This document shows positions 15,703 through 23,005 of a stretch of 64,000 nucleotides of DNA, in pieces; positions within the stretch are counted from its first letter, which is position 1, and every line of letters starts with the position of its first letter. The notes below the pieces were generated by a model. The model saw only the letters and a program-made list of their open reading frames with translations, was not told where the DNA came from and searched no databases. Source of the DNA: Verrucomicrobiota bacterium (GTDB lineage: Bacteria; Verrucomicrobiota; Verrucomicrobiia; CAIQCK01); assembly GCA_016222825.1 (NCBI GenBank), contig JACRQF010000006.1, positions 62,001 to 126,000 on the forward strand. Reading direction: 5' to 3'. The translations under genes and the position numbers were made by a program.

Positions 15703-15888
15703 CTAGGCGGTCGCGCGAAAAAAGCCAAGTTTGAATCGCATCCCGCCGCCGGGACGCCGAAGCTGAGTGTCGCCGAAAGTGAGCAGTGGGATGCCGATGA
15801 ACAGATGGACAAAGCCCATGAAGGTGTAGAGAACGGTTATTGTCGTGCTGGACTGAAGGATTGAGATGCGAATCAACTGTTTCTTCAC
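15703..15888 (-). pseudogene. Fragment of a small membrane protein
   Basis: KKQLIRISILQSSTTITVLY followed by TFMGFVHLFIGIPLLTFGDT looks like the first membrane helix of a known type of small inner-membrane protein, after which the frame turns to low-complexity residues (LRRPGGGMRFKLGFF) and stops. No ATG with an RBS precedes it; a GTG at 15888 is possible. The rest of the 15628-16093 gap holds nothing I can assign. Confidence 0.35.
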
Positions 15889-16093
15889 AGCGTGTGGCTG
15901 GTCCAGGACGGCAGCTTCATTTGAGACGTGCCAGGCATGCAACAGCTCGGCGCACTCTGTAACTTGCCACCCTGCGTGTCCAGCCGAATGACAGCGCCTT
16001 GATGCGATAGGATTTCATTTGCAAACAGAAGATTGTGCAACAGAATGGCCTCCAACCTGTAACACATGTCCTTGGTTCATCCGAAAGACACAC

Positions 16094-17326
16094 ATGAAAT
16101 TGATGCCGGATTCAAAAATGATTGGGGCGGTGGCGCTCGCGCTCATGCCTCTCCTTGCTCTGCCCTGTCATGCGGGAACCGGAATCAGTTCCGATGAGAT
16201 GGCGGTCATCAGGTCTTGCAACGAAACGGCGCTCCAGCTTTATCGAAAGCTGGCCAGAGAAGACGCGAAGAACATTGTGATTTCTCCCTATAGCATAGGG
16301 ACAGCCATGTCCATGGCGCTTACAGGGGCGCGCGATGGCACCGAAGCGGAGATGAAGACCGTGCTTAACCAGGCGCTGTCGCGGGAGAAAATGGACGCGG
16401 CGAATCAGAAGCTTCTGGAGAAAATGAACCGTTTCCAGGGAGCGTCTGGTGATGTGCTTTCGATAGCCAACGGGTTGTGTCTGACGACCGACAGCGCGCT
16501 CGTGCACCGTGATTACAGGGAACTGCTGAAGTCGAAATACCACGCGGAAATCTTCGACGCGCCTGATGTTGGTCCGATCAACCGCTGGGTGGCCGCAAAA
16601 ACGAAAGGCAAGATAGAGAGGATTCTTGAGGAGCTCTCGGCCAATTCGGTCTGCGTGCTGCTCAACGCGATCTACTTCAAGGGAATTTGGGCGACCCAGT
16701 TTGACAAGAAACTGACGCAGCCGAAACCGTTCCAGACAGCCTCCGGCGAGATGATTTCAGTTCCAACAATGCGGCTACGCGCGTCCTTCCCATGCACGCA
16801 ACGCGAAGATTGCGCGGCCCTGTCCATGCCTTACAAGGCGGCTTCGCTGGCGATGGTCATCATCCTGCCAAACGAAAAGGACGGACTGCCCAAGCTTGAG
16901 AAGACACTTTCCATGCAGACGCTGCGATCCATCGTGGACGATCTTGGCGGAAGCAAGCCGACGGAAGTGATGCTGAACCTGCCAAGGTTCAAGGCAGCGT
17001 CTGGGGCCAGTCTGATACGGCCATTTCAAGCGCTCGGCATGAAGCTGGCGTTCTCAGCCAGCGCGGCCGATTTCGGAGGAATCACGGGGCGTGCCGACGC
17101 GCGGGGATTGATCTGGATAGCACAGATCCAGCACAAGGCATGTCTTGAAGTGAACGAAGAAGGAAGCGAGGCAGCCGCGGCGACAGCCGTCGAGTTTGCG
17201 ACCAAGTCGGTTCCCCGCTTTACCGAGTTTCGTGTTGACCATCCTTTCTGTTTCCTGCTGATGGACAAGGATACCGGCGCGATCCTGTTCATGGGACGAG
17301 TGAACAATCCCTTGGAAACAAGATGA
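16094..17326 (+). CDS. Secreted serpin (serine protease inhibitor)
   Basis: 410 residues with a signal peptide (MIGAVALALMPLLALPCHAG). Serpin landmarks in order: NIVISPYSIGTAMSMALTGA near residue 60, LLNAIYFKGIWATQFDK, PYKAASLAMVIILP, LNLPRFKAASGASLIRPFQA, the hinge NEEGSEAAAATAVEF (about residue 354) and the C-terminal VDHPFCFLLMDKDTGAILFM GRV. The small-residue hinge is that of an inhibitory serpin. Counting from the hinge, P1-P1' is predicted as Lys-Ser (ATKSVP), suggesting trypsin-like targets. Bacterial serpins are thought to block host or competitor proteases. No partner protease is adjacent. Confidence 0.92.
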   Translation: MKLMPDSKMIGAVALALMPLLALPCHAGTGISSDEMAVIRSCNETALQLYRKLAREDAKNIVISPYSIGTAMSMALTGARDGTEAEMKTVLNQALSREKMDAANQKLLEKMNRFQGASGDVLSIANGLCLTTDSALVHRDYRELLKSKYHAEIFDAPDVGPINRWVAAKTKGKIERILEELSANSVCVLLNAIYFKGIWATQFDKKLTQPKPFQTASGEMISVPTMRLRASFPCTQREDCAALSMPYKAASLAMVIILPNEKDGLPKLEKTLSMQTLRSIVDDLGGSKPTEVMLNLPRFKAASGASLIRPFQALGMKLAFSASAADFGGITGRADARGLIWIAQIQHKACLEVNEEGSEAAAATAVEFATKSVPRFTEFRVDHPFCFLLMDKDTGAILFMGRVNNPLETR

Positions 17327-17356
17327 GAGATGCCTGACTGACAAACTCGACAGCCA

Positions 17357-17758
17357 ATGAAAGGACCTATCATGCGATTCTGTTTGCGCAATCTCGTGTT
17401 CCTGCTGCCCTTCACGCTCATCACCTTCGCCGGCGAAATCCGCACGTTCAACTGCACCAACACCAACTGCAATTTCAACGCCAAGGTGTTCTGCGGTGGC
17501 GGGGATGCTGTCACCAAGGTTTCTGGTTACTGCGCGCACTGCGGCAAGATGGTCACAGCAACCTTCCCGAACAAGGACAAGAAGGGGCTTTGGCCCAATG
17601 CCGTAGCACGGATCTGGGACTCGACTACCGGCAAGACCCTGGAGTTATTTGAGTGCCCGGGCTGCAAACATCCGTTTGCTCCATTGGGGAAGGTGAATTA
17701 TTGCCCCAAGTGCCGGGGCAAAACGATGGCCGAAGGAGTCCCCGGCTTGTGGGACTAA
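17357..17758 (+). CDS. Secreted cysteine-rich, zinc-ribbon-like protein
   Basis: 133 residues (or 128 from the second ATG) with a signal peptide RFCLRNLVFLLPFTLITFAG. The mature part has four Cys pairs: CTNTNC, CAHCG, CPGCKHP and CPKCRGK, typical of two zinc ribbons or rubredoxin-like knuckles; its export is unusual. It follows the serpin by 30 bp on the same strand and may share its message. No family recognised. Confidence 0.65.
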   Translation: MKGPIMRFCLRNLVFLLPFTLITFAGEIRTFNCTNTNCNFNAKVFCGGGDAVTKVSGYCAHCGKMVTATFPNKDKKGLWPNAVARIWDSTTGKTLELFECPGCKHPFAPLGKVNYCPKCRGKTMAEGVPGLWD

Positions 17759-17876
17759 GCAGTTTTGGCTTTCAATCGCCGACAAGCAGCAGGTGAGCCG
17801 AGTGGGAAGGTCAAGATACTGGTTGAATCTGTTAAGAACCAGAGGTCGGCGACCCGATGACGAGGGTGGATTTGCG

Positions 17877-17905
17877 TTGTCGCGCCCGCGCCGGACAACT
17901 AGACT
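17877..17905 (+). promoter_or_regulatory. Promoter of the lipoprotein gene
   Basis: TTGTCG (17877-17882), 17 bp spacer, TAGACT (17900-17905), then 7 bases to the ATG at 17913. Confidence 0.45.
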
Positions 17906-17912
17906 GTCGGCC

Positions 17913-18308
17913 ATGAGACTCGTTCTTCTTTCCCAAGCTGAGGGCGCATCGCATTCGACAGTATCGCCACGGCGCCTGATGGCGATGACGCTCGCCGTGC
18001 TGGTTGCCTCATTGGGGTTGTCGGGCTGCGATTCCAAGCCACCCGCCTCCACGCAGTCTTCTGCACCCCCTGCTACCAATGCCGTCAACTCCACTGAGGA
18101 GCTTCTGCGTCTGAAGGCGGAGAAGGAGAAGCAAGGCACGCTTCTGGAACAAGAGCGCGCGACCATCGAGCGGAGCAGCGCGAGGAAATCTCTCTTGATG
18201 GAGGAGCGAATGCCAATGAGCGTCCCCTCCGCCAGTGCCGTCGCTCCAGAGAAGGCCGACATCCCGTCCACCTCGAAGGCCGTTCCCGACCCCATGCAAA
18301 TCAGGTAA
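17913..18308 (+). CDS. Putative lipoprotein with coiled-coil segment
   Basis: 131 residues. After a 20-residue lead the hydrophobic stretch LMAMTLAVLVASLGLSGCDS ends in a lipobox (LSGC), so it should be lipid-anchored. EELLRLKAEKEKQGTLLEQE RATIERSSARK region is a short charged coiled coil; the rest is Ser/Pro/Ala-rich. It ends 4 bases before the cyclase gene and may be co-transcribed with it. An upstream promoter 7 bases from the ATG supports this start rather than the frame opening at 17793. Confidence 0.55.
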   Translation: MRLVLLSQAEGASHSTVSPRRLMAMTLAVLVASLGLSGCDSKPPASTQSSAPPATNAVNSTEELLRLKAEKEKQGTLLEQERATIERSSARKSLLMEERMPMSVPSASAVAPEKADIPSTSKAVPDPMQIR

Positions 18309-18312
18309 GGTC

Positions 18313-19407
18313 ATGGCTGACGAAACAGTGCCCAAGCCTCCCGTGCAGTGGAAAGAAGGCGAAAGCGGCCCGCTCCATGCGTCCGTGCTTTTCATGGACT
18401 TGGTGAGTTCCAGCGACTTCGCCAGTGTGATGGGCCTGAAGGACTACGCCGACTACGTCTCGGCTTTTCATGACCTTTGCATCCGGCAGACGAGATTCTT
18501 CTTCAAGACCTTTTCCAAAACGGAGCATGTAGACTATAACGTCGAACTCGTCGGCGACGAACTGGTCGTCTTCCTCCACACGGAAAGCCCGCCAAACGAT
18601 GTCTATCTGCTGATCTGCCTGGCCGTGACGCTCAAATGCGGCTGGCTCGGTTGCCCGCTCAACACCGAGCGCCTGTTCTCGGGCCTGTCCAGCACCGGCC
18701 TTGCGGCGGGCATCAACTCCGGCCTCGTTTGGGCGCGAAGAACCGCCAAGGGTTTCACCAAGTGCGGTTTTGCCATCAACGCCGGCAAGAGAATCGAATC
18801 CGCCTCGCGCGAGGGAGACCGTTATCAGGTGTTCGTCTCCGACCCTGCGTTCAAGCAAATCAACCGGCGCATCCGCAACCTGCTCTTCGGTCCGCGCCGC
18901 ATCACGCCGATGAAAGGCGTGGTGGTTCCCCTCGGCGTGCATGAACTCGCGGAATGCTTCATGAATGTTGGCAAGCGCCTCGAGCCGGAGCTGCTTCAAG
19001 GTTTCGTCCGCCTCGGCCGTCAGGCGCTTCAGCGCAACACTTTCGATTTGTGGGTCCACACCTGCTGGCAGGTGTATCAGGCTTCGGTGGCCGGCGACCG
19101 CATCAGCGACGAGGCGCTCAGTCTTTGCGAGCATGTGCTCAACATTGATCCCACGAATCCGGCGGCCCTTTATCACGCCGGGCAGGGCATGGTCGAGCGA
19201 AAGGACCTGGAGACCGCCCGCCTTTACTACGAGGATCTCACGCGCCACTGGCCGAAGTTCTCGGACGGCTGGCTTGAGCTTGCCCGCACCTGTCGTTCGC
19301 TCGGCCTGAAGGAGGATGCGCGCTGCAGCATCCTCCAGGCCCGACGCCGGGGCATCCCTGAAGAAGAGTTTTCGGGGGCGGCGCCAGATTCCCAACAGGT
19401 CACCTGA
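18313..19407 (+). CDS. Class III nucleotidyl cyclase with C-terminal TPR-like repeats
   Basis: 364 residues. N-terminal cyclase homology domain (about 20-210): ASVLFMDLVSSSDFASVM has the first metal Asp, ELVGDELVVFLHTE the second (GD), AAGINSGLVWARR and CGFAINAGKRIESASREGD the late Asn-Arg region that stabilises the transition state. Since metal and Asn/Arg positions are present it may be active; specificity for cAMP or cGMP is unclear. The C-terminal half has TPR-like helices (ALSLCEHVLNIDPTNPAALY, ARLYYEDLTRHWPKFSDGWL). No membrane segment. It stands at the left border of the peptide-modification locus, whose right border encodes a cyclic-nucleotide-binding protein. Confidence 0.78.
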   Translation: MADETVPKPPVQWKEGESGPLHASVLFMDLVSSSDFASVMGLKDYADYVSAFHDLCIRQTRFFFKTFSKTEHVDYNVELVGDELVVFLHTESPPNDVYLLICLAVTLKCGWLGCPLNTERLFSGLSSTGLAAGINSGLVWARRTAKGFTKCGFAINAGKRIESASREGDRYQVFVSDPAFKQINRRIRNLLFGPRRITPMKGVVVPLGVHELAECFMNVGKRLEPELLQGFVRLGRQALQRNTFDLWVHTCWQVYQASVAGDRISDEALSLCEHVLNIDPTNPAALYHAGQGMVERKDLETARLYYEDLTRHWPKFSDGWLELARTCRSLGLKEDARCSILQARRRGIPEEEFSGAAPDSQQVT

Positions 19408-19429
19408 CAGCAGTCCGCCTCACCGCACT

Positions 19430-20236
19430 TCAACGTTTCGTTGCTCGAAGCAAAGCGCGATTGGCCGCGAAGGCCCGAAGCAAACTCTTCACGTCGAACG
19501 GACGCAGGTCCGGATTTGCGCCGACGAGCAACGCGCACATGCCGGCGACCGCAGGTGTGGCAAAACTGGTCCCGGTGACTGTCGTCCTGCCTCCGCCCGC
19601 AGCAGCCACCACCACTTGGTCGCCATGAGCCACAAACTCGATGACGTGGTCTTCAGCAAAAAGCAGTTGCAGCGGTGAAGGGAACTTGCCGATGTCCACG
19701 CCGATGCACGTGGCGATCTCGGCGGGAAAACCGTCGTCCGTGAGCGGCACATTTCGCCTCGCGGCAATGACTATCTGGTTCTGGCGATAGGCAGTCTGAC
19801 AAAGCTCGTGCAGCGCCCCGGCGAACTTGGCATTCGCGGCCAGGCTCATATTGATGATTCGCGCCCCCGACTCGATGGCATGCTGGAAACCGGCGACCAT
19901 GGTTTCACCGGTGCAGATGTTCTGGTCGTCGAGAACGCGCACATCCAGAATGCGCGCGTTGGGTGCGATCTGCGTGACGATGCTTGCGACGGCAGTCCCG
20001 TGGCCATACAGGTCGTTGTTTCGCGAAACCGGATTCTTGCGTATCCGCTGTCCATTCGCGCCGCTTTCCACCCGCACGGCGCGAACCACACGGCCCGTCA
20101 GTTCCTGATGTTTCGCGTCCACGCCACTGTCCACCACCGCCACGGTGACGGGGCGCAGTTTTTGTCCTCGCAGTTTCTCAAGACTGACTTCAAGTGCGGC
20201 TTGGAGGCTCATGAGTCGGGCGTTCGGTGCGTTCAT
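19430..20236 (-). CDS. Cytosolic subtilisin-like serine protease (S8)
   Basis: 268 residues without signal peptide or propeptide. The triad is complete: Asp in VTVAVVDSGVDAKHQE (D36), His in YGHGTAVASIVTQIAPNA (H79) and Ser in TVTGTSFATPAVAGMCAL (about residue 223). The usual oxyanion Asn appears in IVIAARRNVPLTDD where AAGN is expected. Being cytosolic and short, it resembles subtilases that process peptides rather than secreted scavengers. It overlaps the GAF gene by 4 bp. It is a candidate for removing leader or C-terminal parts of the nearby precursor peptides, by context only. Confidence 0.85.
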   Translation of the reverse strand: MNAPNARLMSLQAALEVSLEKLRGQKLRPVTVAVVDSGVDAKHQELTGRVVRAVRVESGANGQRIRKNPVSRNNDLYGHGTAVASIVTQIAPNARILDVRVLDDQNICTGETMVAGFQHAIESGARIINMSLAANAKFAGALHELCQTAYRQNQIVIAARRNVPLTDDGFPAEIATCIGVDIGKFPSPLQLLFAEDHVIEFVAHGDQVVVAAAGGGRTTVTGTSFATPAVAGMCALLVGANPDLRPFDVKSLLRAFAANRALLRATKR

Positions 20237-20898
20237 TCCGCCACCAATCCGGCGATGTCGGAAAGCAGGCGGACAATCTGCGCCTTCGCTCGTGGCCGGC
20301 TCTGAACGATTCGGGCCACGGCATCCAGCAGTTGTTGCTCGCAGCGCTCCTGCTCGCTGACGGCACGGAGACGCCGGGCATCTGTTCGAGCAGCTTCCAC
20401 CGCGGCAAGCCGGCGGGATTGCTCGACGACGACGCCCGCAACTGCGGCGACTCGCGCATAGAGCAAAGCATCGTTGCTGTTGAAGAGCTTCCCCGCGCGC
20501 ACACTCACAGCCGTCAGCACACCAACGAGTCTGTCGCCGATTAACATGGGCGCCGCGAGAACCGATTTGGGCGCCTCTGATCTGCCGTCGCGTCGTTTTG
20601 CCTGTCGCGTGCCAAAGGTGGGCGCGCCAATCTGAACTTCTCGCGTCTGCGCGGCAAGCCCTGTGATGCCCCTGCCGATGGGAACGCGTTGTCCGATCAA
20701 GGTTCGTTCGGATTCGTCGCTGCCGATGGTCATGGCAAAGACGAGGTCCTTCTTTCTCTCGTCAAAGACCAGGAGCGACCCCTCCTCAGCGCCGACGAAT
20801 TGCGCGCCCATCTCGATGAGCAGCCGGAGCACGGCCTCCTCGGGGGTCTTGGATGAGATTCCGAGATATGCGTCAAGGACTGAATTCGACTTCATCAT
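20233..20898 (-). CDS. GAF-domain protein
   Basis: 221 residues from ATG 20896-20898 (an upstream start at 20949 is possible). A single GAF domain spans about 10-170: EEAVLRLLIEMGAQFVGAEE GSLLVFDE region, VPIGRGITGLAAQTREVQIG, SVLAAPMLIGDRLVGVLTAV and LLYARVAAVAGVVVEQSRR. A C-terminal helix follows. No output domain is attached, so it probably acts as a small sensor; GAF domains can bind cyclic nucleotides. ATGA overlap with the subtilase gene suggests joint control. Confidence 0.8.
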   Translation of the reverse strand: MMKSNSVLDAYLGISSKTPEEAVLRLLIEMGAQFVGAEEGSLLVFDERKKDLVFAMTIGSDESERTLIGQRVPIGRGITGLAAQTREVQIGAPTFGTRQAKRRDGRSEAPKSVLAAPMLIGDRLVGVLTAVSVRAGKLFNSNDALLYARVAAVAGVVVEQSRRLAAVEAARTDARRLRAVSEQERCEQQLLDAVARIVQSRPRAKAQIVRLLSDIAGLVAE

Positions 20899-21004
20899 AG
20901 AACGCGATCCTTCAAGAGGGATACTGCGCCTCTCGCCGGAGAGCGACAATCACTTTCTGTTGGCATGATGGGTTGCGCCGGAAACCTTGAACAGGAATTT
21001 CCGG

Positions 21005-21034
21005 TTGACACCTCCATGCTGCGCAGTCTCTCAT
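21005..21034 (+). promoter_or_regulatory. Possible promoter of the first radical SAM gene
   Basis: A perfect TTGACA (21005-21010) is followed after 18 bp by TCTCAT (21029-21034), a weak -10. The ATG at 21044 is 9 bases further on. Confidence 0.35.
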
Positions 21035-21043
21035 CGCTTCGCG

Positions 21044-22327
21044 ATGGCAACGACAGCCGCGAATAAAGCCGCCAAGATACTGAGCGAAGCCGTGATCGGC
21101 TACGCCGCAAAGCAGCCGGAAAGACTGTTTCTTCAAATTCGTGGCAACGAACGCCCGCGGCAACAAGCGCGAAACTGCGGCGGCCGCCCGCAGCAATGGC
21201 CGCAGTGCTTCGTGGTGCGGTTGACGGGCCGGTGCAATCTCGCATGCGCCTACTGCTTCGACGCAGCCAACGGTTCGCGGCGGCAAGATCTTGATGTGGC
21301 GACGGCCCGGCAGATCGCCGACTACATCCTGCGGACCCCCGGTTCAAAACCGGTAATATCGTTTTTCGGCGGCGAGCCGCTCGTCAACTGGGAGACAGGC
21401 CGGTTTCTCATCGAGACGCTTCGTCGCGAAGGGCGCGCGAACGGGAAGATTCCCTATTTCAACGTCATCACCAACGGCACATTGATTACGCCGCCGTTGG
21501 CACGGGAACTGGCCAGCGACGACATCACCGTTCAAATCAGCATAGACGGGCCTCGAAAACACCACGACCGCCACCGGCGCGACCCCAGCGGGGCCGGCTC
21601 ACACCAAGCAGCGCTTCGCGGGCTGGAGTTGTTGCGCGCAGCCAGTCCGAAAGCCAAAGTGGATGCGCAAGCGGTGCTCACGCCCGGCAACACGGACCTG
21701 ATAGGTATCGCGAAGCATTTGAAGGCGGTGGGATTTCGGCGCATCAAGTTTCTGCATCTCACCGACGACGAGGGCGGCGGAGAAGCGTGGTCGGCGGCAG
21801 CCGTGCGCAGGTTGATTCGGGAACACGAGAAGTTCTATGTCTATTATCTCCAATCCGTTATCAACGGACACCCGGAAGTGGACATGGGGTTCGCCCATCT
21901 TATCGCGTCGCAACCCGAAGGTCCCCACGGTCTATGCACGTGCGGGTCAGATGAGATATTGATTGACGCGCGCGGCGACATTTACCCATGCCCGAAACTA
22001 TACGGGCAGAGCGCCGTCCCGGCGCTTGGTAATTGTGCCACCAGCGATCCAAGCGCGCCGCCGAACATTTCCCGGCCTACGCAACCGCTGGATTCCGAGT
22101 GTGCGCAATGCTGGGCATACGAGTGGTGCGGCGGCGGCTGTTCGTTCCAATGCCAGAAGTGCGCGTTGACACCCTCCAGCCACAGCAGCGTCACCCAGAA
22201 ACTCTGGTGCGACCTGATGCGCGCACGGTTCGCGCGGGCTGCGATTACATACCGTCTGCTGCGACGTTCATTCCCGAAATGTTTGGAGTCCATCCAAAGG
22301 CTCTTTAGCGATGTGACTCTCGGATGA
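21044..22327 (+). CDS. Radical SAM/SPASM peptide maturase (rSAM1)
   Basis: 427 residues from ATG 21044. The [4Fe-4S]-SAM motif is CNLACAYCF (about residues 64-72), followed by the SAM-binding ISFFGGEPLVNWE and VITNGTLI. The C-terminal SPASM region has CTCGSDEILIDARGDIYPCP and CAQCWAYEWCGGGCSFQC, enough Cys for one or two auxiliary clusters. Such enzymes install C-C, C-S or C-O links in precursor peptides. The first precursor gene begins 98 bp downstream on the same strand, which makes it the obvious substrate. The start at 20987 is a longer alternative. Confidence 0.9.
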   Translation: MATTAANKAAKILSEAVIGYAAKQPERLFLQIRGNERPRQQARNCGGRPQQWPQCFVVRLTGRCNLACAYCFDAANGSRRQDLDVATARQIADYILRTPGSKPVISFFGGEPLVNWETGRFLIETLRREGRANGKIPYFNVITNGTLITPPLARELASDDITVQISIDGPRKHHDRHRRDPSGAGSHQAALRGLELLRAASPKAKVDAQAVLTPGNTDLIGIAKHLKAVGFRRIKFLHLTDDEGGGEAWSAAAVRRLIREHEKFYVYYLQSVINGHPEVDMGFAHLIASQPEGPHGLCTCGSDEILIDARGDIYPCPKLYGQSAVPALGNCATSDPSAPPNISRPTQPLDSECAQCWAYEWCGGGCSFQCQKCALTPSSHSSVTQKLWCDLMRARFARAAITYRLLRRSFPKCLESIQRLFSDVTLG

Positions 22328-22409
22328 GAAGTGGTGTGGCGCATTGCGGGGATTGGTATTGATTCAGGCCTGTTGTTTTGGCATTAGTAGCGCGAACAGA
22401 AACTCGAAA

Positions 22410-22415
22410 AAAAGG
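22410..22415 (+). promoter_or_regulatory. Strong ribosome binding site of precursor A
   Basis: AAAAAAAGGAGCGCC precedes the ATG at 22426, with AAGGAG about 9 bases away. Most genes in this window lack such a good Shine-Dalgarno, so high translation of the small peptide is likely. Confidence 0.6.
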
Positions 22416-22425
22416 AGCGCCATCT

Positions 22426-22671
22426 ATGAAAAAGAAAACCATCAAGAAGACTGCATCAGTCAAGGTTGTCGCGGATGGAACAAACTGCGTCACGTTGGTG
22501 TTTCCCGAGGGAACGGTCCTGAAGGGGAAGAAGAAGCTTTCTATCAAGGATGTGGCCAAGGTGCTGAGCGCCGTGGAAACCGATGAGGTTTCAGGTCAAT
22601 GTTACCTGCATTCCCTGAAGGAAAGAATTCAGGTGCGCACTCCGAGCGCGATTGGCGGCGTTCGTGGTTAA
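22426..22671 (+). CDS. RiPP precursor peptide A
   Basis: 81 residues. Residues 1-50 form a lysine-rich, strand-like leader (KKKTIKKTASVKVVADG, VTLVFPEGTVLKGKKK, LSIKDVAKVLSAV) nearly identical to precursor C at 25751, also at DNA level. After ETDEVSG comes the variable core QCYLHSLKERIQVR and then the invariant end TPSAIGGVRG. A constant leader, a variable short core and a constant tail beside radical SAM genes are the hallmarks of a ribosomal peptide product. The leader resembles no family I can name. The core holds one Cys and one Tyr. Confidence 0.78.
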   Translation: MKKKTIKKTASVKVVADGTNCVTLVFPEGTVLKGKKKLSIKDVAKVLSAVETDEVSGQCYLHSLKERIQVRTPSAIGGVRG

Positions 22672-23005
22672 CCGTGAGTTGAGCTAGACGGCGTCGTCTC
22701 GGTGTGGCGTCGTTCTCTCGCGAGGGGCTGCGCGATTCAAACGCCCCTTTCACATGCGCTCGGTCACTTTCGATCAAGGACGTGGCCAAAGTGCTGAGCG
22801 CTGTAGAAACCGATGAGGTTTCGGGACAATGCTACCTCCACATCAGGAAATTGGAGTTAATCCGGGACGGCGTCCGCACGCCATCCGCAATCGGCGGCGT
22901 GCGCGGTTAACCGTGAGTTGAGCGGGACGCCCTCGTCCCGATGTGACGTCGTTCTCTGGCGAGGGGCTGCGCGATTCAAACGCCCCTTTCACATGCGCTC
23001 GGTCA
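22537..23005 (+). repeat. Tandem duplication of the precursor core and its 3' region (230 and 239 bp)
   Basis: Unit 1 (22537-22766) starts inside precursor A at CTTTCTATCAAGG and ends at CTCGGTCA; unit 2 (22767-23005) starts at CTTTCGATCAAGG and ends the same way. Outside the core the copies are close to identical, including GTGAGTTGAGC and GAGGGGCTGCGCGATTCAAA; the core of unit 2 is 9 bp longer and in frame. Each 3' part holds an AGGGGC/GCCCCTTT stem that may be a weak terminator. Confidence 0.9.
22704..22910 (+). CDS. Leader-less precursor copy B (possibly silent)
   Basis: Tandem duplication put the second half of precursor A behind translated 3' spacer DNA. From GTG 22704 the frame gives 68 residues: ASFSREGLRDSNAPFTCAR from the spacer, then LSIKDVAKVLSAVETDEVSG, a new core QCYLHIRKLELIRDGVR, and TPSAIGGVRG. 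The leader before LSIKD is lost and no RBS is seen, so modification may fail. Yet the core differs from A by several residues and three extra codons while staying in frame and keeping the tail, which argues against neutral decay. It could be a silent cassette or a pseudogene. Confidence 0.45.
   Translation: MASFSREGLRDSNAPFTCARSLSIKDVAKVLSAVETDEVSGQCYLHIRKLELIRDGVRTPSAIGGVRG

Noticed and set aside
14260-15864. 534-codon plus-strand frame over the Gfo/Idh gene
   Set aside because: Low-information Val/Leu/Ala-rich shadow of an evident Tat-exported oxidoreductase on the minus strand.
18313-19407. Serpin and subtilase as inhibitor-protease pair
   Set aside because: The serpin is secreted and the subtilase cytosolic, and the predicted Lys P1 does not suit a subtilisin.
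22735-22765. tRNA-like T-arm (GCGATTCAAACGCCCC) in the duplicated spacer
   Set aside because: No acceptor or anticodon arm can be built around it; it is better read as a weak hairpin in the 3' region.
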